A stretch of 38,998 nucleotides of DNA from Rhodospirillaceae bacterium (GTDB lineage Bacteria; Pseudomonadota; Alphaproteobacteria; MPNO01; UBA2964). A program made the translations under genes and the position numbers. The notes beneath the pieces are model-generated. The model searched no databases. It was not told the DNA's origin and worked only from the letters and a program-made list of their open reading frames with translations. Position 1 is the first letter of the stretch. Each line of letters starts with the position of its first letter. Below, piece by piece: positions 19,101 through 26,606 of the stretch. The stretch spans positions 1 through 38,998 of the forward strand of contig PBFH01000049.1 of assembly GCA_002719885.1 (NCBI GenBank), given 5' to 3'.

Positions 19101-19210
19101 CCGGTCACTGCACCTGATGGTGCTGCAAACGCACTGATGCTAGATAGCATAGCCACTAACATAATAGTGGTTACGCCAAATAGGCTTAAAATACGAAAGT
19201 TCTTTTTCAC
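16124..19210 (-). CDS. Secreted S-layer-like surface protein with Ig-like repeats
   Basis: A 1028-residue protein with a signal peptide: MKKNFRILSL, a hydrophobic core and a cleavage region SAFA near residue 29. The mature part is rich in Thr, Ser, Ala, Asp and Val, with beta-sandwich-like segments (for example about 380-480, 500-615 and 615-720). Three spaced cysteine pairs occur at C113/C122, C261/C272 and C723/C734, each near Asp residues. Two C-terminal repeats, about 866-927 (GSNLISIP to AYWVT) and 955-1020 (GWNLLPV to GYWVYADAAG), share a GxNL...YWV pattern. I infer an abundant cell-surface or S-layer protein. No SLH, LPXTG or hydrophobic C-terminal anchor is visible. The GTG start follows AAGGGGGT. 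The gene looks richer in G and C than its neighbours. Confidence 0.75.
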   Translation of the reverse strand: MKKNFRILSLFGVTTIMLVAMLSSISAFAAPSGAVTGTITVDKDWYSNDTNANSNDDVLIKVTDADANVTKASTALAASGAGDQRARNLAQYASINLVVDAAETPIVGTPKVCDKGDAIGACDGEVDSKTISVTVVDAAAGIVRLTNQDAAVGGAADIALFWNYSDVDYVKSTLKSTQEPNGNTIWLKETGKDTGIFTAIVDLTNDSTATDYGTLKTVYSNAASGDLAAGAQSATLSFDEALDHVDEAALLSVGGQGKAWCVRTAASTDHNCADGAANSYIAATMVMVTNTGVATDTPSFKITPTGALNANIDVNVPIDVVTGTSSTTAASNTVNDNGLKALNLNTVTASYKDSTPTSGAAVTLTDTASVETTGATFSNILPVTGTSTQSTQPTISGTVTDTGGSGIDVSTVMINIDADGNSAIAGGSEVDQAVVVTGADGDNTVTWTYTATLAVNLGHNFYVEATDMSGNLTYSDATPAATNENAAVGPNDTADWYQFTIDSTPATFSSAETGKYWDSSLSTPAEASDKNTSVVLIFNENIDGTTVQASDFLVDGVQPVTAFHTSSAKTKVYLELGTAIASDKKPVVKMGAAGAVSDEAGNTTNTGSVTASDKIAPSFTVTLDSTLTKKNVVVTVSADEPISGAPTITVGALKGGAGSSLPSTSTPLSSQVATSTSWTGKYTATANYEGTVGVTVAGNDMNGNSGTAGNNTMGAATLTANQCDKAHNDYSTDCKFTSTKNISFTSDTTMNDATFTSGNVSLSDTSPGANVTNSAPYVTATFDEAVTVTAATFDLKSATTPADVLASGSLASDGKKWIYKAEGLTVGSEYKINITYADAAGNEDKNIDALLTIKAISDTSIPLNPGSNLISIPVDPADTAINTVITSSAVSAVSTYDNGAWISATRSGDTLSGALTTIESGRAYWVTTTDFTPIKTAVVTQDAGDTPPTVAVEEGWNLLPVINITSTNASIGNTLTADTYFGSISWVTAYSYSPVTDVWSKITPNTFATVAVGTGYWVYADAAGTLVP

Positions 19211-19258
19211 TTGCTACCCCCTTAAAAAGAATAATGTACGGTATAAAGTTTTAAATTT

Positions 19259-19304
19259 GGTGGGGAAACCACCTTGGAAACGTCAGTAAATCTAACGTCC
19301 CCAC
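19259..19304 (-). promoter_or_regulatory. Structured leader element upstream of the S-layer-like gene
   Basis: On the minus strand, ACGTTAG and CTGACGT (19292-19298 and 19280-19286) form a 7-bp stem with an ATTTA loop. GTGGGGA (19298-19304) can pair with TCCCCAC (19260-19266) around it. Alternatively GGTGG (19269-19273) pairs with CCACC (19259-19263), using part of the same TCCCCAC. These two structures exclude each other, as in a switch. I do not recognise a known riboswitch class. Confidence 0.5.
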
Positions 19305-19343
19305 AGGAACTAATATTAAAAATAAAAAAAAATAGTCGAGTAC

Positions 19344-19372
19344 ATAATATACTCTCTTATTTAAAAGGTCAA
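19344..19372 (-). promoter_or_regulatory. Proximal promoter (P2) of the S-layer-like gene
   Basis: TTGACC (19367-19372), a 17-base spacer and TATTAT (19344-19349) on the minus strand. Each hexamer matches sigma-70 consensus in five of six positions. The start would be near 19337, giving a leader of about 127 bases. Confidence 0.6.
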
Positions 19373-19476
19373 ACCCACATGAATCAGTTCATCGACCAAA
19401 AACATGCGAAGACCCGAATACAGTCTAGCAATACCCTCATATCACCAAACTAATCGCGTCGTCGGTCAAATCCTCT

Positions 19477-19497
19477 GTCAGTTGCAATGCAACTAAC
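19477..19497 (-). repeat. Hairpin at the 5' end of the P1 transcript
   Basis: GTTAGTTGC-ATT-GCAACTGAC on the minus strand forms a 9-bp stem with one G-T pair and a 3-base loop. It lies within the first bases of a P1 transcript. It shares ACGTTAG and CTGAC with the leader hairpin at 19280-19298. It may protect the mRNA 5' end or be an operator. Confidence 0.55.
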
Positions 19498-19505
19498 GTT
19501 ATCGA

Positions 19506-19534
19506 AATATACATAATCTTGATGTAAGTGTCAA
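19506..19534 (-). promoter_or_regulatory. Distal promoter (P1) of the S-layer-like gene
   Basis: TTGACA (19529-19534) is a perfect -35. An ideal 17-base spacer leads to TATATT (19506-19511), a five-of-six -10. Predicted start is near 19499, giving a leader of about 290 bases. This is the strongest promoter match that I see in the window. Confidence 0.75.
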
Positions 19535-19577
19535 GTACTTTGTATGTACAAATTATCTGGAAAGTATAAATCAAAAA

Positions 19578-20909
19578 TTATTTTTTTGATGGACTGTTTA
19601 GATTATCTAAAAATTCAGTGTTTGCTTTTGTTTCAGACATGCGCTTTAGAATTTCGCCAGTGGCATCAATACTATCCTGAGCATTAGCTGTTATAAGACC
19701 AACCATTCGACGTAATAACCACACTTTTTTCAATGTCATTTCTTCAAGAATTAATTCTTCTCTCCTGGTACCACTTCTCTGAATATCTATAGCTGGGAAA
19801 ATTCTTCGTTCAGCTAATCGTCTATCTAAATGTAATTCCCAGTTACCAGTTCCTTTAAATTCCTCGTATATGACATCATCCATCCTACTACCAGTGTCTA
19901 TAAGACATGTAGCTATAATTGTTAAGCTACCACTATCTTCAGTATTTCTTGCAGCGCCAAAGAATCGTTTTGGCGGGTATAGAGCTACTGGATCAATACC
20001 ACCAGATAAAGTCCTTCCACTTGTAGGCAAAGATAAATTATAGGCTCTTGTTAAACGAGTAATACTATCCATCAAAATAGTAACATTAACTCCAAATTCA
20101 ACTAATCTTTTAGCACGTTCCAAGGCAAGTTCTGCAACACGACAATGATCCTCTACAGGTTCGTCAAATGTCGAAGCAAACACTTCGCCACTTACAGACC
20201 TTCTTACATCTGTTACTTCTTCAGGTCTTTCACCAATTAATGCTACAATCAAATGGATGTCTTTATGATTACTAGTAATACCGTTAGCAATATCTTTTAA
20301 CAACATTGTTTTTCCGGCTTTTGGTGGTGATACGATAAGTCCTCTCTGTCCCATACCAATAGGTGCTATCATATCTATAACTCTTGTAGATAGTTTTTTA
20401 GGTTCTGTTTCTAGAGTAATTTGTACATTAGGAAATACAGGTGTAAGTTTATCGTAACCTAATCTTTTTTTTGCCTTATCTGGATCTAGATTATTTACTG
20501 CCTCTACTCGAATTAGTCCAAAATATCTTTCTCCGTCTTTTGGTGGTCTAACCTTTCCAGAAACCAAATCACCTGTTCGTAGGCTAAATCTACGTATTTG
20601 GGATTGTGAAACATAAACATCTTTTTTACCTGGTGAGGCCATTCCATTTTGCCTCAAAAAACCATACCCATCTGACATTATGTCGAGTATTCCGCCTGCT
20701 TCTAACTCTTCAGGCTCTTGGTCTGATTCAGAAGCTTTAACAATTTTGTCTATTAAATCATCACGATCTACATCTGATTCAGAAATATCCTTAACTCCCA
20801 GCTTCTTTGCCATTCGAAAAAGCTGCTTATCTGTTTTTTCTTTTAGTGATTCTGATGTAATAATAGTTTCTGTTGTCAAAAAAACACCTGCCTCATGTGT
20901 ATCAGACAT
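19578..20909 (-). CDS. rho: Transcription termination factor Rho
   Basis: Hexameric RNA helicase that ends transcription. The 443-residue protein has an N-terminal Rho_N helix bundle (about 15-60), a cold-shock RNA-binding domain with DGYGFLR (80-86), and a RecA-type ATPase. Walker A is SPPKAGKT (194-201), Walker B is VTILMDS (276-282) and the Q/secondary RNA loops include SGRTLSGG (297-304). The protein ends normally. AAGGAT precedes ATG 20909. The stop at 19578 is 44 bases from the S-layer P1 -35, so the surface gene has its own promoter immediately downstream of rho. Confidence 0.97.
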   Translation of the reverse strand: MSDTHEAGVFLTTETIITSESLKEKTDKQLFRMAKKLGVKDISESDVDRDDLIDKIVKASESDQEPEELEAGGILDIMSDGYGFLRQNGMASPGKKDVYVSQSQIRRFSLRTGDLVSGKVRPPKDGERYFGLIRVEAVNNLDPDKAKKRLGYDKLTPVFPNVQITLETEPKKLSTRVIDMIAPIGMGQRGLIVSPPKAGKTMLLKDIANGITSNHKDIHLIVALIGERPEEVTDVRRSVSGEVFASTFDEPVEDHCRVAELALERAKRLVEFGVNVTILMDSITRLTRAYNLSLPTSGRTLSGGIDPVALYPPKRFFGAARNTEDSGSLTIIATCLIDTGSRMDDVIYEEFKGTGNWELHLDRRLAERRIFPAIDIQRSGTRREELILEEMTLKKVWLLRRMVGLITANAQDSIDATGEILKRMSETKANTEFLDNLNSPSKK

Positions 20910-21115
20910 AATTTATCCTTAATAATATTCATATGGATAAAAATATCTTGAATAATACCCCCAGTTAAAATCACCCTACATTTACGATAAAAAACCAAAT
21001 TGGATCTAGGAGTATATATTTTTTGTTGTGAAATCGTCGTAAATGAATGAGATAATTCCCGATCACTCTATCACATGTATTTTATTTAGTCTACTCTTAC
21101 AATAAGAGAAACGCT
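20910..21115. other. Intergenic region between pyrG and rho
   Basis: A 206-base gap between two minus-strand genes. It has no credible open reading frame. It holds an 8-bp inverted repeat, ATTTACGA (20980-20987) and TCGTAAAT (21037-21044), far apart. It probably carries the rho promoter and leader, but I see no convincing -35/-10 pair. Confidence 0.4.
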
Positions 21116-22723
21116 CTAATCCTTATGATTACCATTTTTGGTAATACCAATAAACTCTCTGAATAAAGGATGTGGTCTTTGAGGTCTAGATAAAAATTCC
21201 GGGTGGAACTGGACACCTATCATAAAGGGATGCTGATCTAGCTGACAAATTTCTACAAGATCACCATCTGGAGAAGTACCCTGAGCTATTAAGCCACCTT
21301 CTGCAAGGATATCTCTATATTGGTTATTAAATTCATACCTATGACGATGTCTCTCATTAATTGAACTTATGCCATAAATTTCATTGAGATAAGAATCAGG
21401 GTTTAATTCGCAAGGATAATTACCAAGCCTCATTGTCCCTCCCTTATTAACTACATCTTTCTGTTCTTCCATAAGACATATAACTGGATTCGTTGTGTCT
21501 TTTTCAAATTCTGTAGAATTAGCAGAAGCTAAACCAAGAACATTTCGAGCTACGTCAATAACCATCATTTGCATCCCTAGGCATAGCCCTAAATAAGGGA
21601 TATTATTTGTTCTAGCATATTGAGCAGTTTTGATCATTCCTTCTATACCGCGAGGGCCAAATCCACCAGGAACTACAATACCATCCAAATTTGAAAGAAG
21701 TGTTTCGCACCCTACCTCTTCAATATCTTCAGATTGAATCCATACAATTTCAATATTTGTATTGTTATAAACACCAGCATGAACTAATGCTTCTTTGACA
21801 GATATATAAGCATCGGGTAAATCTGTATACTTCCCAACAACACCTATAGTAAGTGTGGTTTTTAAGGCAGACATTCTAGACACCATATCGCCCCAGTCAT
21901 CCATTAATGATGGCTCTAACTCTAACTGTAAATGTTTTGTAAGCACTGAATCAATACCGCTGTTTTTTAATACTAAAGGAACCTCATAAATACTTTTAAC
22001 TGTAGGAAGCACTACAACTGAATCTTTTGGCACGTCACAAAATAAAGCTAATTTATCTAATATTCCATTTGAAACATCAAAATCACTGCGAGCAATTATT
22101 GCGTCAGGCTGTATACCAATGCTTCGCAACTCCTTTACACTGTGTTGTGTAGGTTTTGTTTTGATTTCGCCAGTAGCTTGTATAAACGGAAGAAGAGTAA
22201 CATGAATGTTATAGACGTTCTCCCTACCAACCTCATGCCTTATCTGCCTTATTGCCTCAAGAAAAGGTAACCCTTCTATATCGCCAACAGTACCACCAAC
22301 CTCTACTACTACTACGTCTGCCTTGCTCTCTTTCGCTAAAGTCTTAATATGGTTTTTTATTTCATCAGTAACTTGTGGAACTACCTGTATAGTACCACCA
22401 AGGTAATCTCCACGTCGTTCTTTTTGGATTACAGTGCTGTAAATTTGCCCAGCTGTTACATTAGATGATGCAGTCAGCTCTAAATCAATAAATCGTTCAT
22501 AATGTCCTAAGTCCAAATCAGTTTCACAACCATCTTTGGTAACAAAAACCTCTCCATGTTGATAAGGAGACATTGTACCTGGGTCAACATTAAGATAAGG
22601 GTCTAATTTCATAACAGAAACCGTGAGACCTTTATGTTTTAGTAAACGACCTAGCGATGCGACAGTAATACCTTTCCCAACGGAACTTACAACACCACCT
22701 GTTACAAAAACATATTTAGTCAT
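21116..22723 (-). CDS. pyrG: CTP synthase
   Basis: Makes CTP from UTP, ATP and glutamine. The 535-residue protein has an N-terminal amidoligase domain starting [16 protein letters not shown] (P-loop) and a C-terminal class I glutaminase domain. The nucleophile is in GLCLGMQ (near residue 380) and the His-Glu pair in FHPEFLSRP near the end. The N-terminal half also shows [12 protein letters not shown] and [11 protein letters not shown] 22723 has no Shine-Dalgarno sequence. Its promoter region contains one arm of a 15-bp inverted repeat shared with rsmD. Confidence 0.97.
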   Translation of the reverse strand: MTKYVFVTGGVVSSVGKGITVASLGRLLKHKGLTVSVMKLDPYLNVDPGTMSPYQHGEVFVTKDGCETDLDLGHYERFIDLELTASSNVTAGQIYSTVIQKERRGDYLGGTIQVVPQVTDEIKNHIKTLAKESKADVVVVEVGGTVGDIEGLPFLEAIRQIRHEVGRENVYNIHVTLLPFIQATGEIKTKPTQHSVKELRSIGIQPDAIIARSDFDVSNGILDKLALFCDVPKDSVVVLPTVKSIYEVPLVLKNSGIDSVLTKHLQLELEPSLMDDWGDMVSRMSALKTTLTIGVVGKYTDLPDAYISVKEALVHAGVYNNTNIEIVWIQSEDIEEVGCETLLSNLDGIVVPGGFGPRGIEGMIKTAQYARTNNIPYLGLCLGMQMMVIDVARNVLGLASANSTEFEKDTTNPVICLMEEQKDVVNKGGTMRLGNYPCELNPDSYLNEIYGISSINERHRHRYEFNNQYRDILAEGGLIAQGTSPDGDLVEICQLDQHPFMIGVQFHPEFLSRPQRPHPLFREFIGITKNGNHKD

Positions 22724-22758
22724 AGAGCATCAATAATCGAAAAGAAAATAGGTAAAAT

Positions 22759-22857
22759 GTATACTATTGATAAATGTTAAATAACTATTAATGATCATGT
22801 CAAGAATATATTTATTAAATTTAGAGATAGCTATTGAGAAAGTTTATCAATAGTATA
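22759..22857. promoter_or_regulatory. Divergent pyrG/rsmD control region with 15-bp inverted repeat
   Basis: TATACTATTGATAAA (22759-22773) and TTTATCAATAGTATA (22843-22857) are exact reverse complements 69 bases apart. Each arm, read towards its own gene, ends in a TATA-like -10. For rsmD, TTGAGA (22834-22839) lies about 16 bases before TATATA. A second pair, ATAACTAT (22781-22788) and ATAGTTAT (22859-22866), also occurs. The arms may be duplicated promoter or operator copies. Confidence 0.55.
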
Positions 22858-22895
22858 TATAGTTATTAAAATTAATACATTATTGAGGAGCTTCT

Positions 22896-23441
22896 TTGAG
22901 GATAACCAGTGGAATTTATAAAGGGATAAATATTATACTCCCTAAAAGTTCAACAATCCGACCAACATCTGAAAAAATCAGAATGGCATTATTTAATACA
23001 TTAGGTGATTTAATTATAAATACCACTCTGTTAGACATATTTGCAGGAAGTGGTGCAATAGGTATCGAAGCTCTCAGTAGAAAAGCGTCTTCAGTAGATT
23101 TTTTAGAAAAAGACCCTCAATTATGCAATATTATCAATAACAATTTAGAAAAGCTTAAACTACAAAATTCATGCAAAGTATTTCAAGGTAACGCAATCTC
23201 CATATTAAAACAATTGAACTCAAAATATGATTTTATATTTGCTGACCCACCTTATGAATATAAAAACAAAGAAGAAATATTATCCATAATTGAAAAATCG
23301 GAATTGCTAAATCCTGAAGGTATGATAATATTGGAACATCGATCAAATGAGAATATAAATGAAACATTGCTAAATATAGAAAAATTTGACGTAAGGAAAT
23401 ATGGGGATACCCAAATTTCTTTTTATAAAAACATAAAATAA
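22896..23441 (+). CDS. rsmD: 16S rRNA (guanine(966)-N2)-methyltransferase RsmD
   Basis: Methylates G966 of 16S rRNA during 30S assembly. The 181-residue protein starts with MRITSGIYKG, then IRPTSEKIR (21-29). The SAM loop is DIFAGSGAIG (47-56) and the catalytic motif is DPPY (117-120). The start is TTG 22896, supported by TGAGGAG at 22884-22890. It heads a small operon with coaD (14 bases later) and the coiled-coil gene, an arrangement that is common in bacteria for the first two genes. Confidence 0.95.
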   Translation: MRITSGIYKGINIILPKSSTIRPTSEKIRMALFNTLGDLIINTTLLDIFAGSGAIGIEALSRKASSVDFLEKDPQLCNIINNNLEKLKLQNSCKVFQGNAISILKQLNSKYDFIFADPPYEYKNKEEILSIIEKSELLNPEGMIILEHRSNENINETLLNIEKFDVRKYGDTQISFYKNIK

Positions 23442-23455
23442 TTTACTTCACTACT

Positions 23456-23941
23456 ATGGTAACAGTTTTATATAACGGAACATTTGATCCAGTAACAAAA
23501 GGTCATGAAGATTTAGTTTATAGAGCTTCTGAATTATTTGATAAGGTTGTCGTAGGAGTATTTGATACTCCAGCAAAATCACTATTGTTTAATACTGATG
23601 AAAGAGTTAAGTTGCTCTCAGAATCAATTAAAAATCTCAGTAACGTGGAAATTCAACCTTATACAGGACTATCTGTAGATTTCGCCGCATCGATAAATGC
23701 CAAAGCTATTATAAGAGGTGTCAGAAGTATAACCGACGCAGATTATGAAGCCACTATGGTAATGATGAATAGAAAACTACAACCAAATTTGGATACTGTG
23801 TTATTATATACTAGTTTAGAATATCAGTTTGTAAGTTCAACTCTTATTAAAGAAGTTGCAAAATACAAAGGTGATGTAAGCGAGTTTGTGTCTGAACACG
23901 TAGCAAATGCTATTAAAATGAAGTATGCTAATGGAAGTTAA
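23456..23941 (+). CDS. coaD: Phosphopantetheine adenylyltransferase
   Basis: Catalyses the fourth step of coenzyme A synthesis, transfer of AMP to 4'-phosphopantetheine. At 161 residues it is the usual length. It has the nucleotidyltransferase signature NGTFDPVTKGHEDL with TKGH at 14-17. AIIRGVR and VSSTLIKEVAKYKGDVSEFV are also typical. ATG 23456 starts the family N-terminus directly. It follows rsmD and precedes a coiled-coil gene with a strong AGGAGG site, so the three look cotranscribed. Confidence 0.96.
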   Translation: MVTVLYNGTFDPVTKGHEDLVYRASELFDKVVVGVFDTPAKSLLFNTDERVKLLSESIKNLSNVEIQPYTGLSVDFAASINAKAIIRGVRSITDADYEATMVMMNRKLQPNLDTVLLYTSLEYQFVSSTLIKEVAKYKGDVSEFVSEHVANAIKMKYANGS

Positions 23942-23961
23942 CTTCATGAAAGGAGGAAATC

Positions 23962-24513
23962 ATAGATATTCTACCGATCATAGATAAATTAGAAGAAATC
24001 ATTCTTGCTGGATCAAAGATGCCATTAACTAAAAAGAACCTAGTTGATGCACCTGAGGCTCTATTACTCATTGATCAACTGCGAATGGCTGTACCTGAAG
24101 ATGTTTCCAGGGCCACAGAAGTACTTGCAAGAAAAGATGACATACTTAATCAATCACTAGACGAAGCTAGGAAAATTCGTTCGTCCGCTGAAACTGAATT
24201 TCGCAATAAAGTAGAAGACAGCGAATTGACCAAAGAAGCTGAAAAAGAAGGTGAGCGAATTATTCAAGAAGCACAACAAAAAGTACAACGAATTATTGAA
24301 ACTGCGGACAAGAAAGCAGTCCAAATGCTAAAAGACGCTGATGCCTATTCTTATCAAGTTCTTTCTGAATTAGAAGCCAGCTTACAATCTATAATTACTA
24401 CTGTACAAAATGGTTTGGGAACACTCAAAAGAAGTGATGACATTGAATCTGAAAAGAGTAATGACGCGCCTAAAAAAAGAAAGTCGAAAACCACTTCCGA
24501 GGTTTCAAAATAA
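23962..24513 (+). CDS. Coiled-coil protein (DivIVA/ATP-synthase-b-like), probable AUA start
   Basis: A 183-residue, strongly charged helical protein, with a long coiled coil at about 60-150 and a Lys-rich tail. I recall related proteins downstream of coaD in other Chloroflexota; their function is unknown and a DivIVA-like or membrane-scaffold role is only a guess. Reading from ATG 24019 would give 164 residues. But the frame stays open and protein-like upstream (DILPIIDKLEEIILAGSK). AAAGGAGG (23949-23956) lies five bases before ATA 23962. The reading frame closes at TGA 23947. No ATG, GTG or TTG lies between. So the start is either an AUA codon or an ATG changed to ATA. Confidence 0.7.
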   Translation: MDILPIIDKLEEIILAGSKMPLTKKNLVDAPEALLLIDQLRMAVPEDVSRATEVLARKDDILNQSLDEARKIRSSAETEFRNKVEDSELTKEAEKEGERIIQEAQQKVQRIIETADKKAVQMLKDADAYSYQVLSELEASLQSIITTVQNGLGTLKRSDDIESEKSNDAPKKRKSKTTSEVSK

Positions 24514-24520
24514 ACTATAT

Positions 24521-25399
24521 TTAGAAACTAGTTTCCCTAATGATATTTCCGGATTTTCCGCCTTTTTTACTTACTAGCTGAATATCACTGATAAGTGAAT
24601 CGTGATCTATAGATTTGGTCATGTCGTATATTGTTAATGCGGTTATACTAACTGCAACCAAAGATTCCATTTCTACGCCTGTTTTGGAATTACTTTTTGC
24701 CATTGCTTCAATTACAAATCGATTATTATCCTCGTCAATTTCTATTGTAATATCTACATGGTTTAAATCAATTTGGTGACATAAAGGAATTAATTCAGGA
24801 GTTCTTTTTGCTGCCATAATTCCTGCAATTCGAGACACACTCAAAACGTCGCCTTTAGGGTTATTCGCATTAAGAACTTGCAAAATAATTTGTTGACTTA
24901 CTTTAACAAATCCTTTAGCAAAAGCTATACGTTCTGTGTCGCTTTTCTGACCTACGTCTACCATTTGCACTTTGCCTTCTTCACTAATGTGAGAAAGTTT
25001 ATTTTTTTTTACCATTTCAGCCTTTCCTTGAGCTAAATCATTAACTTTTTCATTATAAAAATCACCGCTATGCCCTTTAACCCAATTCCAAGAAATATTA
25101 CTGTGTTTTTGTATAACCTTTTCTAATTCATTCCAAAGCGATATATTAGCTTTTTTTTTCCACCCTTTTGTAATTGTATTTATTACATACAAACTATCAG
25201 AGAAAAGTTCAATAATTGAACTAGGTTCAATGAAATGTAAAGCTTCAATTACAGACCTTAATTCCATGCGATTATTAGTAGTATCTTCCTCTGATCCAGA
25301 CAACTCCATTTCTTCTCCATTAGGAAATATTATGACCGCGCCCCATCCGCCTGGACCGGGATTACCTAAACACGAACCATCTGTATATACTTTTATCAT
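24521..25399 (-). CDS. rnhA-moaC: RNase HI-MoaC fusion (ribonuclease HI + cyclic pyranopterin monophosphate synthase)
   Basis: A single 292-residue reading frame holds two complete enzymes. Residues 1-126 are RNase HI: D7 (YTDGS), E46 (NNRMEL), D68 (SDSLYV), H110 (VKGHSGD) and D121 form the active site. Residues 129-292 are MoaC, which makes cyclic pyranopterin monophosphate: LSHISEEGK at 135-143, H208 (LCHQID), D259 and K262 (YDMTK), then GGKSG near the end. They join at an AAGGAAAGG site, ATG (M129) and a run of nine A bases (25002-25010 on the plus strand as T). MoaC may therefore be made by re-initiation, or the run may slip. One extra A would stop RNase HI within a few codons. moaA lies just upstream. 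Confidence 0.85.
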   Translation of the reverse strand: MIKVYTDGSCLGNPGPGGWGAVIIFPNGEEMELSGSEEDTTNNRMELRSVIEALHFIEPSSIIELFSDSLYVINTITKGWKKKANISLWNELEKVIQKHSNISWNWVKGHSGDFYNEKVNDLAQGKAEMVKKNKLSHISEEGKVQMVDVGQKSDTERIAFAKGFVKVSQQIILQVLNANNPKGDVLSVSRIAGIMAAKRTPELIPLCHQIDLNHVDITIEIDEDNNRFVIEAMAKSNSKTGVEMESLVAVSITALTIYDMTKSIDHDSLISDIQLVSKKGGKSGNIIRETSF

Positions 25400-25408
25400 G
25401 ACCTATAT

Positions 25409-26416
25409 TTATCCACCAATCGCATACATTTCAATTTTTTTAGTTAGTTTCCTTCTTTTTGTATCAAATCGTTTTTGTGAGTATTGATCAGTTCTATTTC
25501 CCCATATTTGGACTATTTTATTTTTTAACTGTTCTTCATCATCAAAATCTAACGCTGGTTTAATATCAAAACCTAGATCAGAAAAAAGACACGTATACAA
25601 TTTCCCATCAGTTGATAATCTAATCCTCGAACAATTCCCACAAAACGGATCACTAACAGAAGATATAAACCCTACCTCTGCAGAATCATCATTATATTTC
25701 CACCTATTGGCTACCTCATTGATATATTGCTTTTCTAAAGGAGTAATCCCAAATTTTTCATCTAACATTTTAGCAACTGTTGCAGAGGGCACAACATGCG
25801 ACTTATCCCATCCATTTAAATTACCTACATCCATATATTCAATAAACCTCAATATATGGCCTTTAGCCTTAATATATTCTGCAAGATCTATCAGATTTTT
25901 ATCGTTCTTTCCTTTTTGAACAACTGTATTAATTTTTATTGGATTAAATCCTAGTTTTTCTACAAGATCCAATCCTTCAAGTACAGTTGTTAATTCAGCA
26001 TTAACACCATTCATTTCTTTAAACAAATCTTCATCAATTGTATCGATGCTAATTGTAATCCTTTTCAATCCAGCTTTATGGAGTTTTTCGGCATATCTAG
26101 ACAACAAATATCCATTAGTAGTAAGTGCCAAGTCTTCTATTCCTGGTATTTGAATCAGCTTCTTTACTAACAAATCAAGATCTTTTCTTAATAGAGGTTC
26201 TCCTCCAGTGAGTCTTATCTTAGAAACACCCAATTCGGCAAAAACTTTAGCAATTCTTTCTATTTGTTCAAAAGATAAAACTTGATCTTTCGGTAAAAAC
26301 TTATATCGTTCACCATATATCTCAGCTGGCATACAATATGGACATCGAAAATTACAACGATCTGTAACTGAAATTCTTAAATCCTTAATTGGTCTATTAA
26401 ATATGTCTTTTATCAT
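25409..26416 (-). CDS. moaA: GTP 3',8-cyclase MoaA
   Basis: Radical SAM enzyme that, with MoaC, converts GTP to cyclic pyranopterin monophosphate in molybdenum cofactor synthesis. The 335-residue protein has the N-terminal cluster CNFRCPYC (C21, C25, C28), GGEP (71-74) and the C-terminal cluster C259, C262 and C276. It ends in Gly-Gly, the catalytically important tail of MoaA. The start ATG 26416 has no clear ribosome binding site. The next gene begins 9 bases after the stop and contains MoaC, so the two act in sequence on the same pathway. moeA lies about 7 kb away. Confidence 0.96.
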   Translation of the reverse strand: MIKDIFNRPIKDLRISVTDRCNFRCPYCMPAEIYGERYKFLPKDQVLSFEQIERIAKVFAELGVSKIRLTGGEPLLRKDLDLLVKKLIQIPGIEDLALTTNGYLLSRYAEKLHKAGLKRITISIDTIDEDLFKEMNGVNAELTTVLEGLDLVEKLGFNPIKINTVVQKGKNDKNLIDLAEYIKAKGHILRFIEYMDVGNLNGWDKSHVVPSATVAKMLDEKFGITPLEKQYINEVANRWKYNDDSAEVGFISSVSDPFCGNCSRIRLSTDGKLYTCLFSDLGFDIKPALDFDDEEQLKNKIVQIWGNRTDQYSQKRFDTKRRKLTKKIEMYAIGG

Positions 26417-26606
26417 ACTGTTTTATGGACTGTTATTCTTATGAAATATTAAATTATATTTCCCAAAATTTTAGTAATAAACATAATAGCAGAAAATTAA
26501 ATAATAGTTTGAGTCAATTCAACAAGTATTACTTGAAACAAATAAGTAGCATTGTTAAACTTATCTCCAATATTATACCCGTATTCGATTTAGTATTCAA
26601 AATGAA
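26417..26606. other. Divergent moaA/fbp intergenic region
   Basis: 190 bases, very AT-rich. Contains a short open frame (26425-26631) that overlaps the fbp start and looks like chance. TTGTTA (26553-26558) and TATACC (26575-26580) spaced by 16 are a weak candidate promoter for fbp. Nothing else stands out. Confidence 0.35.

Noticed and set aside
16124-19210. Recent horizontal transfer of the surface-protein gene
   Set aside because: Its different base composition may simply reflect high expression and a Thr/Ala/Gly-rich protein; no mobile element or flanking repeat supports transfer.
19259-19304. Known riboswitch (for example cyclic di-GMP class I) in the surface-gene leader
   Set aside because: The stems do not carry the conserved core bases of any class that I can recall, so I report only a structured leader.
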